Source: Ramlibacter pinisoli
GTDB taxonomy: Bacteria; Pseudomonadota; Gammaproteobacteria; Burkholderiales; Burkholderiaceae_C
Length of the DNA stretch: 64,000 nucleotides
Direction: 5' to 3'
NCBI RefSeq assembly: GCF_009758015.1
Contig: NZ_WSEL01000009.1
Coordinates: forward strand, 1,413,501-1,477,500
Part shown: piece by piece, positions 35,369 to 43,771 of the stretch
How the letters are laid out: each line of letters starts with the position of its first letter
Position numbering within the stretch: position 1 is the first letter of the stretch
The notes under the pieces: model-generated
Database searches by the model: none
The model's input: only the letters and a program-made list of their open reading frames with translations
Told to the model about the DNA's origin: nothing
Made by a program: the position numbers and the translations under genes

Positions 35369-37243
35369 ATGTCCGTCGACACCACCCTGCCCGCCTGGGG
35401 CTTCCGGCACGACACGCAGCCCGGCCGCTGGCTGGCCCGTCTCACGCAGGCCATGGAATGGCTGGCCGCGGCGGTGCTGGCGGCCGACGTGCTGGTGGTG
35501 TTCCTGTCGGTCGTCTACCGCTACTTCCTGCACGACCCGGTGGACTGGGCCGAGGAAGCGGCGCGCGCCCTCATGATCGTGCTGGTCTTCTTCGGTGCGG
35601 CCACGGTGCTGGCGCGCAGCCAGCACGTCGGCGTCGACTTCTTCCGGCAGATGCTGCCTGCGTCCTGGCATCCTGCGATGGTGCAGGTCGGACACTGGAT
35701 GATCGCCTTCGTCTCGGCCAGCCTGCTCGTCTCCTCCGTGCTGCTGCTGGCCGACTCGTACAGCCAGACCACGCCCCTGGGCCTGCCGCAATGGCTCTAC
35801 GTGTACCCGGTGGTGGCGGGCAGCCTGTTCATGACCCTGTTCGCGGTGGCGAACGCGGTGAACGCGCCGGCACGCCTCGTGTGGCTCACGCTGGTGGCCA
35901 GCGCACTGCTGCTCGGTGCGGTCTACGCCTGGAACGCGCTGGCGCCTTCGCATGCGATTCCGCGCGGGCTGCTGCTGGCTGCAGGCTTTTTCACCGGCCT
36001 GGTGGCCGGTGTGCCGATCGGCTTCGTCCTCGCGTTCTCCTCGCTGCTGTACTTCCTCTCGGACCCGTCCCTGCCGATCCTGGTGTACTCGCAGCAGGTG
36101 ATGGCGGGCAGCGACCACTTCGTGTTGCTGGCCATCCCCTTCTTCGTGCTGGCCGGCCTGTTGATGGAATCGAACGGCATGTCCTCGCGCCTGATCGAGC
36201 TGCTGCTGCGCGTGTTTGGCCGCGTACGCGGCGGGCTGGGGCTCATCACGATCACGGCAACGGCCTTCTTCTCCGGCGTCTCGGGATCGAAGCTGGCCGA
36301 CGTCGCCGCCGTGGGCGGCATCGTGATGCCGGCCGTGCGCCGCACCCGGCAGGATCCGAACGAGGCCGCGGGCCTGCTGGCCAGCACCGCCGTCATGGCC
36401 GAGACCATCCCGCCCTGCATCAACATGATCATCATGGGCTTCGTCGCCAACATCTCCATCGCGGGGCTGTTCATGGCGGGCCTGCTGCCGGCGGTCGTGA
36501 TGGCCGTCGCGCTGGCGACGCTGGCGGTGATCGTCGGCCGCAAGATCGATCCCGATGAGGCCTTCCCGCAGCGCCGCCCGCTGCTGCGCCTGCTGGGCGG
36601 TGCGCTGGTCGCGATCCTGATGGTCGCCATGATCGGCAAGGGCGTGGTGTCGGGCATCGCCACCTCGACGGAAGTCTCGGCCTTCGCCGTCGTGTACGCG
36701 CTGGTCGCGGGCGGGCTCGCGTTCCGCGAGCTGAGCCTGAAGTCCATCGCGCAGCTGTTCGTGAAATCGGCGTCGATGGCCGGCAGCATCCTCTTCATCG
36801 TGGCGGCGGCGTCCAGCCTGTCGTTCGCGCTCACCATCGAACAGGTGCCGCAGGCGATGTCGGCCACCATGGTGGCCTTCGCGCAGCACTGGGGCAGCAC
36901 GATGTTCCTGCTGCTGGCGGTGCTGCTGATGGTGGTGTTCGGCGCGGTGCTGGAGGGCGCGCCGGCGCTCATCATCTTCGGTCCGCTGCTCACGCCGATC
37001 GCGGCGCAGCTGGGCGTCCATCCGCTGCACTTCGGCACCGTGATGGTCATTGCAATGGGCCTGGGCCTGTTCGCCCCGCCCGTCGGCCTGGGCCTGTTCG
37101 CGACCTGCGCGCTGACCGGCACGCAGGTCAAGGACGTGGCCCGGCCCATGTTGAAATACCTGCTGGTGCTGGCACTGACGCTGGTGCTGCTGGCGCTGGT
37201 TCCCTCCTTCTCCCTGTGGCTGCCGAACCGGCTCGGCCTGTAG
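35369..37243 (+). CDS. TRAP transporter fused small and large permease (DctQM)
   Basis: A 624-residue fusion: residues about 25-165 are the DctQ part (DWAEEAARALMIVLVFFGAA) and about 195-620 the DctM part (PFFVLAGLLMESNGMS, FSGVSGSKLADVAAVG, AETIPPCINMIIMG, LFAPPVGLGLFATC). Fused QM subunits are known in the family, so the contrast with the separate Q and M of the first system shows two different TRAP lineages placed in tandem. The LacI gene follows after 22 bases. Confidence 0.93.
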   Translation: MSVDTTLPAWGFRHDTQPGRWLARLTQAMEWLAAAVLAADVLVVFLSVVYRYFLHDPVDWAEEAARALMIVLVFFGAATVLARSQHVGVDFFRQMLPASWHPAMVQVGHWMIAFVSASLLVSSVLLLADSYSQTTPLGLPQWLYVYPVVAGSLFMTLFAVANAVNAPARLVWLTLVASALLLGAVYAWNALAPSHAIPRGLLLAAGFFTGLVAGVPIGFVLAFSSLLYFLSDPSLPILVYSQQVMAGSDHFVLLAIPFFVLAGLLMESNGMSSRLIELLLRVFGRVRGGLGLITITATAFFSGVSGSKLADVAAVGGIVMPAVRRTRQDPNEAAGLLASTAVMAETIPPCINMIIMGFVANISIAGLFMAGLLPAVVMAVALATLAVIVGRKIDPDEAFPQRRPLLRLLGGALVAILMVAMIGKGVVSGIATSTEVSAFAVVYALVAGGLAFRELSLKSIAQLFVKSASMAGSILFIVAAASSLSFALTIEQVPQAMSATMVAFAQHWGSTMFLLLAVLLMVVFGAVLEGAPALIIFGPLLTPIAAQLGVHPLHFGTVMVIAMGLGLFAPPVGLGLFATCALTGTQVKDVARPMLKYLLVLALTLVLLALVPSFSLWLPNRLGL

Positions 37244-37265
37244 TTGCTTCGAAGAATTCCGATCT

Positions 37266-38345
37266 ATGCCCACCATCCAGGACGTCGCTCTCCATGCCAA
37301 GGTATCCGTGAGCACGGTGTCCAACGTGCTGAACGGTCGCACCGACCGCATGCGGGCCGAGACGCTGGCCCGCGTGGAAGCGGCCATTGCCGAGCTGCAG
37401 TTCCGCCCCAGCAAGCTGGCGCAGCAGCTCAAGACCGGGCAGACACCGCTGCTCGGCCTGCTGGTGCCCTCGATGACCAACCCCATGTACGGCTACATCG
37501 CGCGCGAGATCGAGAGCTACGCCCAGGAGCACTTCGGCTATCGCCTGCTGATCGGCAGTACCTACCGCGACCGCGACAAGGAAAGCGCCTTCTTCGAGGA
37601 CCTGTCGGCGCAGGGCGTGCGGCGCGTCATCGTGATCTCCTCGCTGGCCGACGAGCGCCACTTCGAGTCGGCGGTGGAACGCGGCATGACCGTCGTCAGC
37701 TACGACCGCGGCGCCACCCCCGGCAAGCTGTCCCGCGTCGGCCACGTCATGCCCGACAACTTCGAGGCCGCGCGCATCGCCACGCGCCACCTCATCTCCC
37801 ACGGCCACGAGCGCCTGGCCTTCGCCACGGTGGCCGGCATGACCATGAGTCGCAGCGCCAAGATCGACGGCTTTCATGCGGCGGCCGAAGAAGCCGGCCT
37901 GAAGGGCAAGGTGCTGGACGGCGGCCCGCTCGACGAATACGGCGATGCCGTGATCGCCGAGGTGGGCCGTGCCACGGCCCACCAGATCGCCGCGCTGGGC
38001 CAGCGACCCACCGGCATCGTCGCCCTCAACGACCTCATGGCCATGGGCCTGATGGCCGGCCTGCGCGAAACGGGCCTGGAGGTGCCGCGCGATGTTTCCG
38101 TGGTCGGCATCGACGGCCTGTACCTGTCGGGGCTGAGCAACCCGGGACTCACCACCGTTCCCTTGCCGGTGAAGACCATGGCCCGCGCCATGGTCGAGCG
38201 CGCCATGCGCGCCGACGCGCCGCCCGAGTCCGCCGAGAGCGACCAGGTCTTCGCGCCCGAGCCGTTGGTACAACGCGAGTCGGTCGCGGCGCCCCCGGAC
38301 CGGCAGCGAGCGGCCAGGGTCCCCGAAGAGGGCACCGCTTCATGA
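37266..38345 (+). CDS. LacI-family transcriptional regulator
   Basis: Regulator of 359 residues. The N-terminal LacI helix-turn-helix is IQDVALHAKVSVSTVSNVLN (3-22), followed by the hinge helix and a periplasmic-binding-protein-like sensor domain with the late motif VVGIDGLYLSGLSNPGLTTV. It lies inside the TRAP/dehydrogenase operon and overlaps the next gene by four bases, so it is probably autoregulated. Candidate targets are the direct repeats before the first TRAP gene. The C-terminus is somewhat longer than usual. Confidence 0.9.
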   Translation: MPTIQDVALHAKVSVSTVSNVLNGRTDRMRAETLARVEAAIAELQFRPSKLAQQLKTGQTPLLGLLVPSMTNPMYGYIAREIESYAQEHFGYRLLIGSTYRDRDKESAFFEDLSAQGVRRVIVISSLADERHFESAVERGMTVVSYDRGATPGKLSRVGHVMPDNFEAARIATRHLISHGHERLAFATVAGMTMSRSAKIDGFHAAAEEAGLKGKVLDGGPLDEYGDAVIAEVGRATAHQIAALGQRPTGIVALNDLMAMGLMAGLRETGLEVPRDVSVVGIDGLYLSGLSNPGLTTVPLPVKTMARAMVERAMRADAPPESAESDQVFAPEPLVQRESVAAPPDRQRAARVPEEGTAS

Positions 38346-39343
38346 ACGTGGTGTTCGTCAGCCACCCTGCCGACCGGCTGGAGCAGTATTTCGGCCCCCG
38401 GGCCGTGCGGGCGCTTCATGCCATCGCCGAGGTCCGCTACAACGCCAACGCCCGCGAGCTGGGCACGCAGGAGCTGGTCGACGCCGCGCGGGATTGCGAC
38501 GCGATCATCGCCTACCGCCAGACGCCGGCGCCGCGCGCGCTCTTCGCGGGACTGCCGAAGCTGGCCGCCTTCCTGCGCTGCGCAGTGGACATCCGCACCG
38601 TGGACATCGCGGCAGCCAGCGAATTCGGTGTGCTGGTCACGCAGGCCTCGGCGGGCTACGTCGCCGCCGTCACGGAATGGATCGTCGCGATGATGGTGGA
38701 CCTGGCGCGCGGCATCGCCGGCTACACCCGCGACTACCGGCAGGGCAGCGCCCCCACGCCCGTGATGGGGCGGCAGCTGCGGGGCGCGACGCTGGGCGTG
38801 ATCGGCCACGGCCAGATCGGCAGCGACCTGGTGCGCGTCGCGCTGGCGCTGGGCATGGACGTCCTGGTCAACGATCCTCAGCCCGTGCCCGCGCAGCCAG
38901 GCTTGCAGCAGGTTGATCTCGGCACGCTGCTCTCCGGGTCGGACTTCGTCGTGTGCCTGGCTCCGGCCAACACCGACACCGATCGGCTGATGAACGCCGA
39001 GGCCTTCGCGGCGATGAAGCCGCAGGCCTTCTTCATCAATGCCTCGCGCGGCGAACTGGTCGACGACGCGGCGCTGCTGCACGCGCTGGACCGGGGTCAG
39101 CTCGCGGGTTGCGCCGTCGATGTGGGACGCGCGCCGGACCAGATGCCTTCGCCGGCCGTGGCGCGGCATCCGCGCGTGCTGGCGACACCGCACATCGGCG
39201 GGCTCACATTGCCCGCGATCGAGCACCAGGCGCTGGAGACGGTGATGCAGTTCAGCGCATTGAAGAACGGCCAACTGCCGCCCGGCGCCGTCAATGCCGA
39301 TCGCGCCACCCGCTGGCAACACTGGCACGAGGCGGTGAAGTGA
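38342..39343 (+). CDS. D-isomer-specific 2-hydroxyacid dehydrogenase
   Basis: NAD(P)-dependent oxidoreductase, 333 residues. The nucleotide-binding motif is GVIGHGQIGSDLVRVA (about 149-164). The catalytic Arg is in INASRGELVDDAAL, and the catalytic His in TPHIGGLT. It interconverts 2-oxo and D-2-hydroxy acids; the specific acid is unknown. Its place between a LacI regulator and an amidohydrolase, downstream of organic-acid TRAP transporters, suggests catabolism of an imported hydroxy acid. The stop overlaps the next GTG start. Confidence 0.9.
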   Translation: MNVVFVSHPADRLEQYFGPRAVRALHAIAEVRYNANARELGTQELVDAARDCDAIIAYRQTPAPRALFAGLPKLAAFLRCAVDIRTVDIAAASEFGVLVTQASAGYVAAVTEWIVAMMVDLARGIAGYTRDYRQGSAPTPVMGRQLRGATLGVIGHGQIGSDLVRVALALGMDVLVNDPQPVPAQPGLQQVDLGTLLSGSDFVVCLAPANTDTDRLMNAEAFAAMKPQAFFINASRGELVDDAALLHALDRGQLAGCAVDVGRAPDQMPSPAVARHPRVLATPHIGGLTLPAIEHQALETVMQFSALKNGQLPPGAVNADRATRWQHWHEAVK

Positions 39344-40155
39344 ACACGCCCCTCGGCATCGACGGCGCCTGCGACTGCCACATCCACGTCTTCGAGGAAA
39401 CACGGCCGCTCGCACCTACCGCGACCTTCACGCCGCCCCATGCGCCCGCGCCCGAATACGCGCGGGTGCGCGAGGCGCTGGGGCTGTCGCGCGTCGTCGT
39501 GGTCCAGCCCACCGGCTACGCCTTCGACAACGACTGCACGCTGCAGGCCATGAAGACGCTGGGCCCGGGCGCGCGCGGCGTGTGCGTCGTCCCGCACGAC
39601 ACGGCGGATGCCGAGTTGCAGGCCCTGCACGACGTCGGCGTCCGCGGCGTGCGCTTCATGATGCTCGCCGGCGGCGTGCTGCCCTGGGAAGCGCTGGCCC
39701 CGACGGCAGCGCGCATCGCGCCCTTCGGCTGGCACATCAACCTGCAGCTCGATGGTCACGAGCTGCCACGACACGAAGCCCTGCTGCGCCACCTGCCCTG
39801 CCGTTTGGTGATCGACCACATCGGCAAGTTCCTCGGTCCGGTGAGCACGCACAGCGAGGGTTTCGCGAGCCTGCGGCGCCTGATCGACGCAGGCCATGCC
39901 TGGGTCAAGCTGTCCGCGCCGTACGAATGTTCGCGGGCGGGCCCGCCGGGCTACGACGACATCGCACCCCTGGTGGAAACGCTCGCGGCAGCCCATACCG
40001 AACGCTGCCTGTGGGCGAGCAACTGGCCGCACCCCAACATCCACCCGACGCCTTCGAGCCAGGACCTGCTGGCGTGGGCACTGGCCCGCATGCCCGGCGA
40101 TGCCGCGCAGCGCCGCATCCTGGTGGACAACCCAGCCCTGCTGTACGGGTTCTGA
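39340..40155 (+). CDS. Amidohydrolase-family TIM-barrel hydrolase (PDC-hydrolase-like)
   Basis: A 271-residue amidohydrolase-2 family protein from a GTG start overlapping the preceding stop. DCHIHVFEE (about 13-21) supplies metal or active-site histidines, VIDHIGKF a mid-barrel site and WASNWPHPN the C-terminal Asn/His region. This pattern is close to 2-pyrone-4,6-dicarboxylate lactonase and sugar-lactone hydrolases. A lactone or dicarboxylate substrate fits the TRAP and dehydrogenase neighbours, but is inference. Last gene of the operon. Confidence 0.85.
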   Translation: MNTPLGIDGACDCHIHVFEETRPLAPTATFTPPHAPAPEYARVREALGLSRVVVVQPTGYAFDNDCTLQAMKTLGPGARGVCVVPHDTADAELQALHDVGVRGVRFMMLAGGVLPWEALAPTAARIAPFGWHINLQLDGHELPRHEALLRHLPCRLVIDHIGKFLGPVSTHSEGFASLRRLIDAGHAWVKLSAPYECSRAGPPGYDDIAPLVETLAAAHTERCLWASNWPHPNIHPTPSSQDLLAWALARMPGDAAQRRILVDNPALLYGF

Positions 40156-40176
40156 AAGCCCTCGCGGTCGCGACTC

Positions 40177-40272
40177 CGTCATGCCGGACCTGACCCGGCA
40201 TCCATCTCCGGAACCAGGCCGCATCCGAACCGCGATTGGGGGATGGATTGCGGGTCTACCTCCTATGACGGG
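40177..40272. repeat. Intergenic repeat element, copy 2
   Basis: Second copy of the element at 31320-31417, lying just after the amidohydrolase stop. The blocks GACCCGGCATCCA, CTCCGGAACCAGGCCGC and GGATGGATTGC are the same. It marks the boundary between the metabolic operon and the peptide/secretion locus and may act as a transcript end. Confidence 0.7.
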
Positions 40273-40338
40273 CAGGTGGACCGACCCGGCGCGCCGGGGA
40301 GCAGGCTTTCGAGCCCGTCCCAATCGCCGTCATGACGT

Positions 40339-40506
40339 TCAGCTGGCAAAGAAGTGGATGGTCGCCCCGATCCGGGGGCTATAGGACAGGAAGGCGCAAT
40401 AGGCCCCGAAGACCCACGGCGCGCAGACTGCGCCCCGGATGAACGACATCGCCTTGAACCCCAGGGCGCGGCCCAGCGGCAGGTCCGTGATGGTCGTGGT
40501 GCTCAT
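40339..40506 (-). CDS. Class C leader peptide precursor, short form
   Basis: A 55-residue precursor. Its first 26 residues, MSTTTITDLPLGRALGFKAM then SFIRGA, match the leader of the 100-residue precursor at the end of the second cassette almost residue for residue. RGA is a double-glycine-type (GA) site for a C39 peptidase. The predicted mature part is 29 residues, starts VCAPWVFGAYCAF and has two Cys, whereas the long form has none there and continues for 45 more residues. It may be a truncated copy or a distinct active peptide. Last gene of cassette 1. Confidence 0.7.
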   Translation of the reverse strand: MSTTTITDLPLGRALGFKAMSFIRGAVCAPWVFGAYCAFLSYSPRIGATIHFFAS

Positions 40507-40538
40507 GGTGATTTCTCCAGGAAGCTGCGCCTGGGACC

Positions 40539-40564
40539 GGGTGGGGTCGGCAGCGACCCCACCC
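40539..40564 (-). promoter_or_regulatory. Conserved intercistronic hairpin, cassette 1 (B to C)
   Basis: A perfect 11-base-pair inverted repeat GGGTGGGGTCG / CGACCCCACCC with loop GCAG between the class B stop and class C start. Closely related hairpins with the same loop sit at 54120-54146 and 54542-54573. No T-run follows, so it is more likely an mRNA-stabilising or partial-termination element that sets peptide ratios than a full terminator. Confidence 0.7.
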
Positions 40565-40578
40565 TGCCCGCAGCGTTG

Positions 40579-40893
40579 TCAGCGACGGGGCCTGCGGGGG
40601 CCGGCGGGACCCGGCACGCCGCCCAGGCCCAGGCCGACGAGCAGCGCATCGACGTTCGACGCGGTGTTCGTGTTCGAGGCGTCCTGGTCGAACGTGTTGT
40701 CGGACTGGATGTTGACCGGTCCACCGCAAAAGGCGGAGCCGTTGCCGATGTTCGCCGCGGAGAACATGGCTTGGGCGTTCGACTGGCTCGTGCCGACGGC
40801 CTGGTTGTCCTGGCCGCCGTGCACGGCGCTCATCGCCTCGCGGTCGAGATCGGTGCTGGTCGACAGGTCCTTGATGGTCAGGGGGGTGTTCAT
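40579..40893 (-). CDS. Class B double-glycine leader peptide precursor
   Basis: A 104-residue precursor. Leader residues 1-27 are TIKDLSTSTDLD followed by AMSAVHGG, ending in a double glycine. The mature part opens QDNQAVGTSQSN, contains AMFSAANIGNGS and IQSDNTFDQDASNTNTASN, and ends in a Gly/Pro/Arg tail (PGPAGPRRPRR). The Asn/Gln/Ser-rich middle recalls curlin-type amyloid or beta-arcade repeats, without a formal match. Paralogue of the class B gene in cassette 2 (leaders differ at a few positions). It has the conserved AAGCGAG upstream sequence. Expected export: the C39 ABC transporter encoded nearby. Confidence 0.85.
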   Translation of the reverse strand: MNTPLTIKDLSTSTDLDREAMSAVHGGQDNQAVGTSQSNAQAMFSAANIGNGSAFCGGPVNIQSDNTFDQDASNTNTASNVDALLVGLGLGGVPGPAGPRRPRR

Positions 40894-40951
40894 GGGATGC
40901 CTCGCTTGAAGGAAATGGGTGGAGTCAGGGTGGTGGGATGGAAGGGACTTC

Positions 40952-41236
40952 TCAGCAGCGGTCCTTGCCGAGCAGGGCCGCCAGGAACAGTTCCTTGTTG
41001 GAGGCCTTGTTCGAGTTGTCGGCGTCCTGGCCGAAGGTGTTGTCCGACTGGATGATCACGGGGGAGTTGGCCCCGACGACCATGCCGTTGCCGACGTTTG
41101 CCGCAGCCAGCATGGATTGCAGGTTCAACTGGCTCGTGCCGATGGCCTGGTCGTCGGCGCCGCCGCGCACGGCCGCCATGGCCTTGCCGTCGAGTTCCTT
41201 GCTGCTGGACAGATCGCTGATGTGGAGGGTGGTCAT
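40952..41236 (-). CDS. Class A double-glycine leader peptide precursor (cassette 1)
   Basis: A 94-residue precursor and first gene of cassette 1. The leader ISDLSSSKELDGKAMAAVRGG ends at residue 26. The mature part opens ADDQAIGTSQLN, has SMLAAANVGNG and IQSDNTFGQDADNSN, then ends ELFLAALLGKDRC, with a single C-terminal Cys unlike its paralogues. It is preceded by TTCAAGCGAGAAACGAC, a leader shared with the class A genes of cassette 2, and by an ECF-type promoter motif at 41305-41330. No enzyme for post-translational modification is adjacent, so it may be exported unmodified. Confidence 0.88.
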   Translation of the reverse strand: MTTLHISDLSSSKELDGKAMAAVRGGADDQAIGTSQLNLQSMLAAANVGNGMVVGANSPVIIQSDNTFGQDADNSNKASNKELFLAALLGKDRC

Positions 41237-41304
41237 GTCGTTTCTCGCTTGAAAAAGAGTTGAGGGAGGGTGGTGGTGCACTTCACGAGGGAAGGCGTCT
41301 ATGA

Positions 41305-41330
41305 GTTGCGGCGGGCGCTGTTTGGGTTCA
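41305..41330 (-). promoter_or_regulatory. ECF-type promoter motif for peptide cassette 1
   Basis: On the minus strand TGAACC (41325-41330), a 15-base spacer and GCAAC (41305-41309), followed by TCATAG. One of six such motifs in this locus with identical spacing. It lies about 70 bases before the class A start codon. Upstream is an AT-rich CGATTTCCCG, also seen at the cassette 2 site. Confidence 0.82.
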
Positions 41331-41528
41331 CGGGAAATCGAGCTGAATTCGCTCCGGTTGCCCGGCCCCGTCTCCCGCCTGTCGCGGCGCAAGCGAGCCG
41401 CGCGCAGCTGGCAACCCGTGGCAGGGCGTCGATGTCGATCGCCATGCGGTGCAAGCGAGCGCGGGGCGCACGCCTGCACGTGCGCCCCGCGCTCCCGGTT
41501 CGGCCGCGTCAGGCCGGCGCCGAGCGGA

Positions 41529-43343
41529 CTACTTGAACTGAACCACGAAGCTGGCTTCGGCCAGCTCGTCGGCGCCCATGCGCGCAAAGGCGCTTCGCAC
41601 CTCGCCGAGCGAGCCGACGGGCAGCTTCTCGAAGTCGGTGCCGACCACCTGGGGCGGCAGCTGGTCGACGGGATCACGGGCGCCCGCGAAGCAGGCAATC
41701 GTCTCCGTCACCTTGCGTGTGTTGGCCAGGATCTCGAACCTCATCGGGCCGGGGATCTCCAGCGGCTCGGCCGCCGTCACCAGGGCGCTCGTGCGGAAGC
41801 GGTTGGGATGGAAACGCACGATGCGCTGGGCCTCGTCCTGCAGGTAGCAGTAGACGTGCGCATCGTGGCTGGTGACCACCCGCAGCCGCACGCGCTCGCC
41901 CGGCTGGTAGCGGCCATCGGATCCCAGGGGAGCGATGGTCAGGGCGCGCGGCACGGCGGTGGCGACCTGCGCCGGCGGCTGTGCCGCCTGCAGGGGCGCA
42001 GGCGCGACGGTTTCCGGCGCGGCGGGTCCCGGCTCGGCCGCCCTGCCACCCTCGACCGGGGCTGCCGGCTGAGGCGCGACGGCCTGCGCCGCCCCGGCGG
42101 CAGGCGCCGCGTGTTGCTCCGTGCGCGTCGTCAGGACGAGCGCGCCGGCCGCCAGTGCGGCCAGTGCCAGGGCGATGCCGGCGGCGCGGCGACCGAGCTT
42201 CGGCAACTTGCGCCGCGCCGTGGCCGCAGGCACCGGTCGCACCAGGGTTGCCGCAGCCGCCAGGTCCTCCTCTGCCCCGCGTGCCGCCGCGCCTTCCGGC
42301 TCTCCTTGCCGATGGCCCAGCGCGGGATTCACGGCCGTTCTCGACAGGGTCGTCGCGGCGGGCGCCGCGCGGGCCGGCCGTTGCGTCGCCACCGCCGCGC
42401 CAGAATCGACGCCGGCGAGCGCACGCGAAAACTCGGCCACGGTCTGGAATCGGGCGGACGGATCCTTCTGGAGCGCCCGCATCACCGCGGCCTCCACCTC
42501 GGTCGGCACGTCGGGGGCGAGCGCGCGCAGCGGCGGCGGCGCCTGCTCCAGCTGGGCCTTCATCAGCGCGAGGTCGGTGTCGGCGTCGAACGGCGCCCGG
42601 CCGGCCAGCATCGTGTACAGCACGATGCCGAGCGAATAGATGTCGGAACGGACGTCGGCGTCTGCGCCACGGATCTGCTCGGGCGACATCGCCTTGGCCG
42701 TGCCCGCAACCTGCCCGACGCGCGTGAGGTGCTCGTGGCAGTCGATCGCGCGGGCGATGCCGAAGTCCATGACCTTCACCGCGCCGCTGTCGGCCACCAT
42801 GATGTTCGCCGGCTTGATGTCCCGGTGCACGATGCCGTTGCGGTGGGCATGCTCGATGCCGTCGAGCGCCCGCCGGAAGATGCCCAGCGCCCGCGCGACG
42901 GGCACCGGGCCGCCGGAGCGAACGAACTCGTCGAGCGAGATCCCGGCCACGAATTCCATCACCATGAACTGCTTGTCGCCTTCGTGCAGGAAGGCATGGA
43001 CGGTGGCGACATTGGGGTGGCTGAGCTGTGCGTGCAGCCGCGCCTCGCGGCTGAAACGTGCGACGAAGAGCGGGTCGCACGCGAACTCGGGATGCAGCAC
43101 CTTGATCGCGACCTCGCGCTTGAGCACCTCGTCGACGCCCTTGTACACCGCGCCGACGCCGCCCTCCCCGAGCCGCTTCGTGATGAGATAGGGGCCGACA
43201 CGGCTGCCGACCAGGGAGCGCTCTGCGGCCGGCCGGGCTGTCGCCAGCCGCGGATCGGCGCCGTCGGATGCACCGCCGGGCTGCATGTCCCTGTCCTGGG
43301 CATTGCCCGCCCGAAATCGCGTCGTCAAGGTCGACAGATTCAT
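41529..43343 (-). CDS. Membrane Ser/Thr protein kinase with DUF4384 domain (PpkA-like)
   Basis: Hanks-type kinase of 604 residues. Gly-rich loop GEGGVGAVY (59-67), Lys81, catalytic HRDIKPAN (173-180), DFG (193-195) and SPEQ (220-223) are all present, so it should be active. A membrane helix (386-405) leads to a periplasmic C-terminal part with a DUF4384-like region (about 485-570). In type VI systems a PpkA-type kinase, a PP2C phosphatase and an FHA protein form a Thr-phosphorylation switch; all three are in this locus. The start has an AGGAG site. Its promoter motif matches the ECF set. Confidence 0.92.
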   Translation of the reverse strand: MNLSTLTTRFRAGNAQDRDMQPGGASDGADPRLATARPAAERSLVGSRVGPYLITKRLGEGGVGAVYKGVDEVLKREVAIKVLHPEFACDPLFVARFSREARLHAQLSHPNVATVHAFLHEGDKQFMVMEFVAGISLDEFVRSGGPVPVARALGIFRRALDGIEHAHRNGIVHRDIKPANIMVADSGAVKVMDFGIARAIDCHEHLTRVGQVAGTAKAMSPEQIRGADADVRSDIYSLGIVLYTMLAGRAPFDADTDLALMKAQLEQAPPPLRALAPDVPTEVEAAVMRALQKDPSARFQTVAEFSRALAGVDSGAAVATQRPARAAPAATTLSRTAVNPALGHRQGEPEGAAARGAEEDLAAAATLVRPVPAATARRKLPKLGRRAAGIALALAALAAGALVLTTRTEQHAAPAAGAAQAVAPQPAAPVEGGRAAEPGPAAPETVAPAPLQAAQPPAQVATAVPRALTIAPLGSDGRYQPGERVRLRVVTSHDAHVYCYLQDEAQRIVRFHPNRFRTSALVTAAEPLEIPGPMRFEILANTRKVTETIACFAGARDPVDQLPPQVVGTDFEKLPVGSLGEVRSAFARMGADELAEASFVVQFK

Positions 43344-43400
43344 CTTCACTCCTGCAGCAAGCCCATCAGGCAGCACGGTCCTGTCGGCAACAGGCGATGG

Positions 43401-43426
43401 GTTGCCGCTTCCGGCCAGGCGGTTCA
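43401..43426 (-). promoter_or_regulatory. ECF-type promoter motif for the Ser/Thr kinase gene
   Basis: Minus-strand TGAACC (43421-43426), 15-base spacer, GCAAC (43401-43405), then CCATC. It sits about 60 bases before the kinase start codon. Same spacing as the five other sites, slightly divergent after GCAAC. Confidence 0.75.
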
Positions 43427-43649
43427 CTGTTTCCGGCGAGCTGCTCGACCGCGCGGCCGGCCCCGCCGCGCTACCGGGCTGCGCACGCCCGTGCACGATA
43501 GGACAGCGGGCTTCGCTGCGCCAGTTTCGGTTGTTGCCCGGACGCCCGTTGACAGCCAATCGCGTCCTGCATAAGTTTGCAGCGCCCCCGAGCGTCGACT
43601 CGCGACCTTCGCCCTCACCAGGGCGCACCGCGGCGAGCTGAAACCGGCA

Positions 43650-43680
43650 TGAACCGTTTGAGTGCCGGTCGCAACTCAGG
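43650..43680 (+). promoter_or_regulatory. ECF-type promoter motif for the export operon
   Basis: Plus-strand TGAACC (43650-43655), 15-base spacer, GCAAC (43671-43675), then TCAGG. It lies about 97 bases before the outer-membrane factor gene, the first gene of the export operon. Confidence 0.8.
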
Positions 43681-43771
43681 GTGCCGACAAGCTCCTGGCA
43701 GCGATGCGAGAGCGCGAATCCCGCGCCAGGAGATCCCGCCGGCAAGGTTCGATTCTTGAGCAGGGGGCGCA

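Larger units (their letters stand above)
43344..43771. other. Divergent control region between kinase gene and export operon
   Basis: A 428-base intergenic region holding two divergent copies of the TGAACC-N15-GCAAC motif, about 225 bases apart, one facing each operon. A TTGACA hexamer at 43549-43554 with a weak TAAGTT 17 bases on could be an additional housekeeping promoter for the plus strand. No convincing gene was seen in between. Confidence 0.7.

Noticed and set aside
43549..43577. TTGACA with TAAGTT 17 bases downstream as main promoter of the export operon
   Set aside because: The -10 box is poor and the ECF-type motif at 43650 is better placed and shared with five other sites. It may still be a minor promoter.
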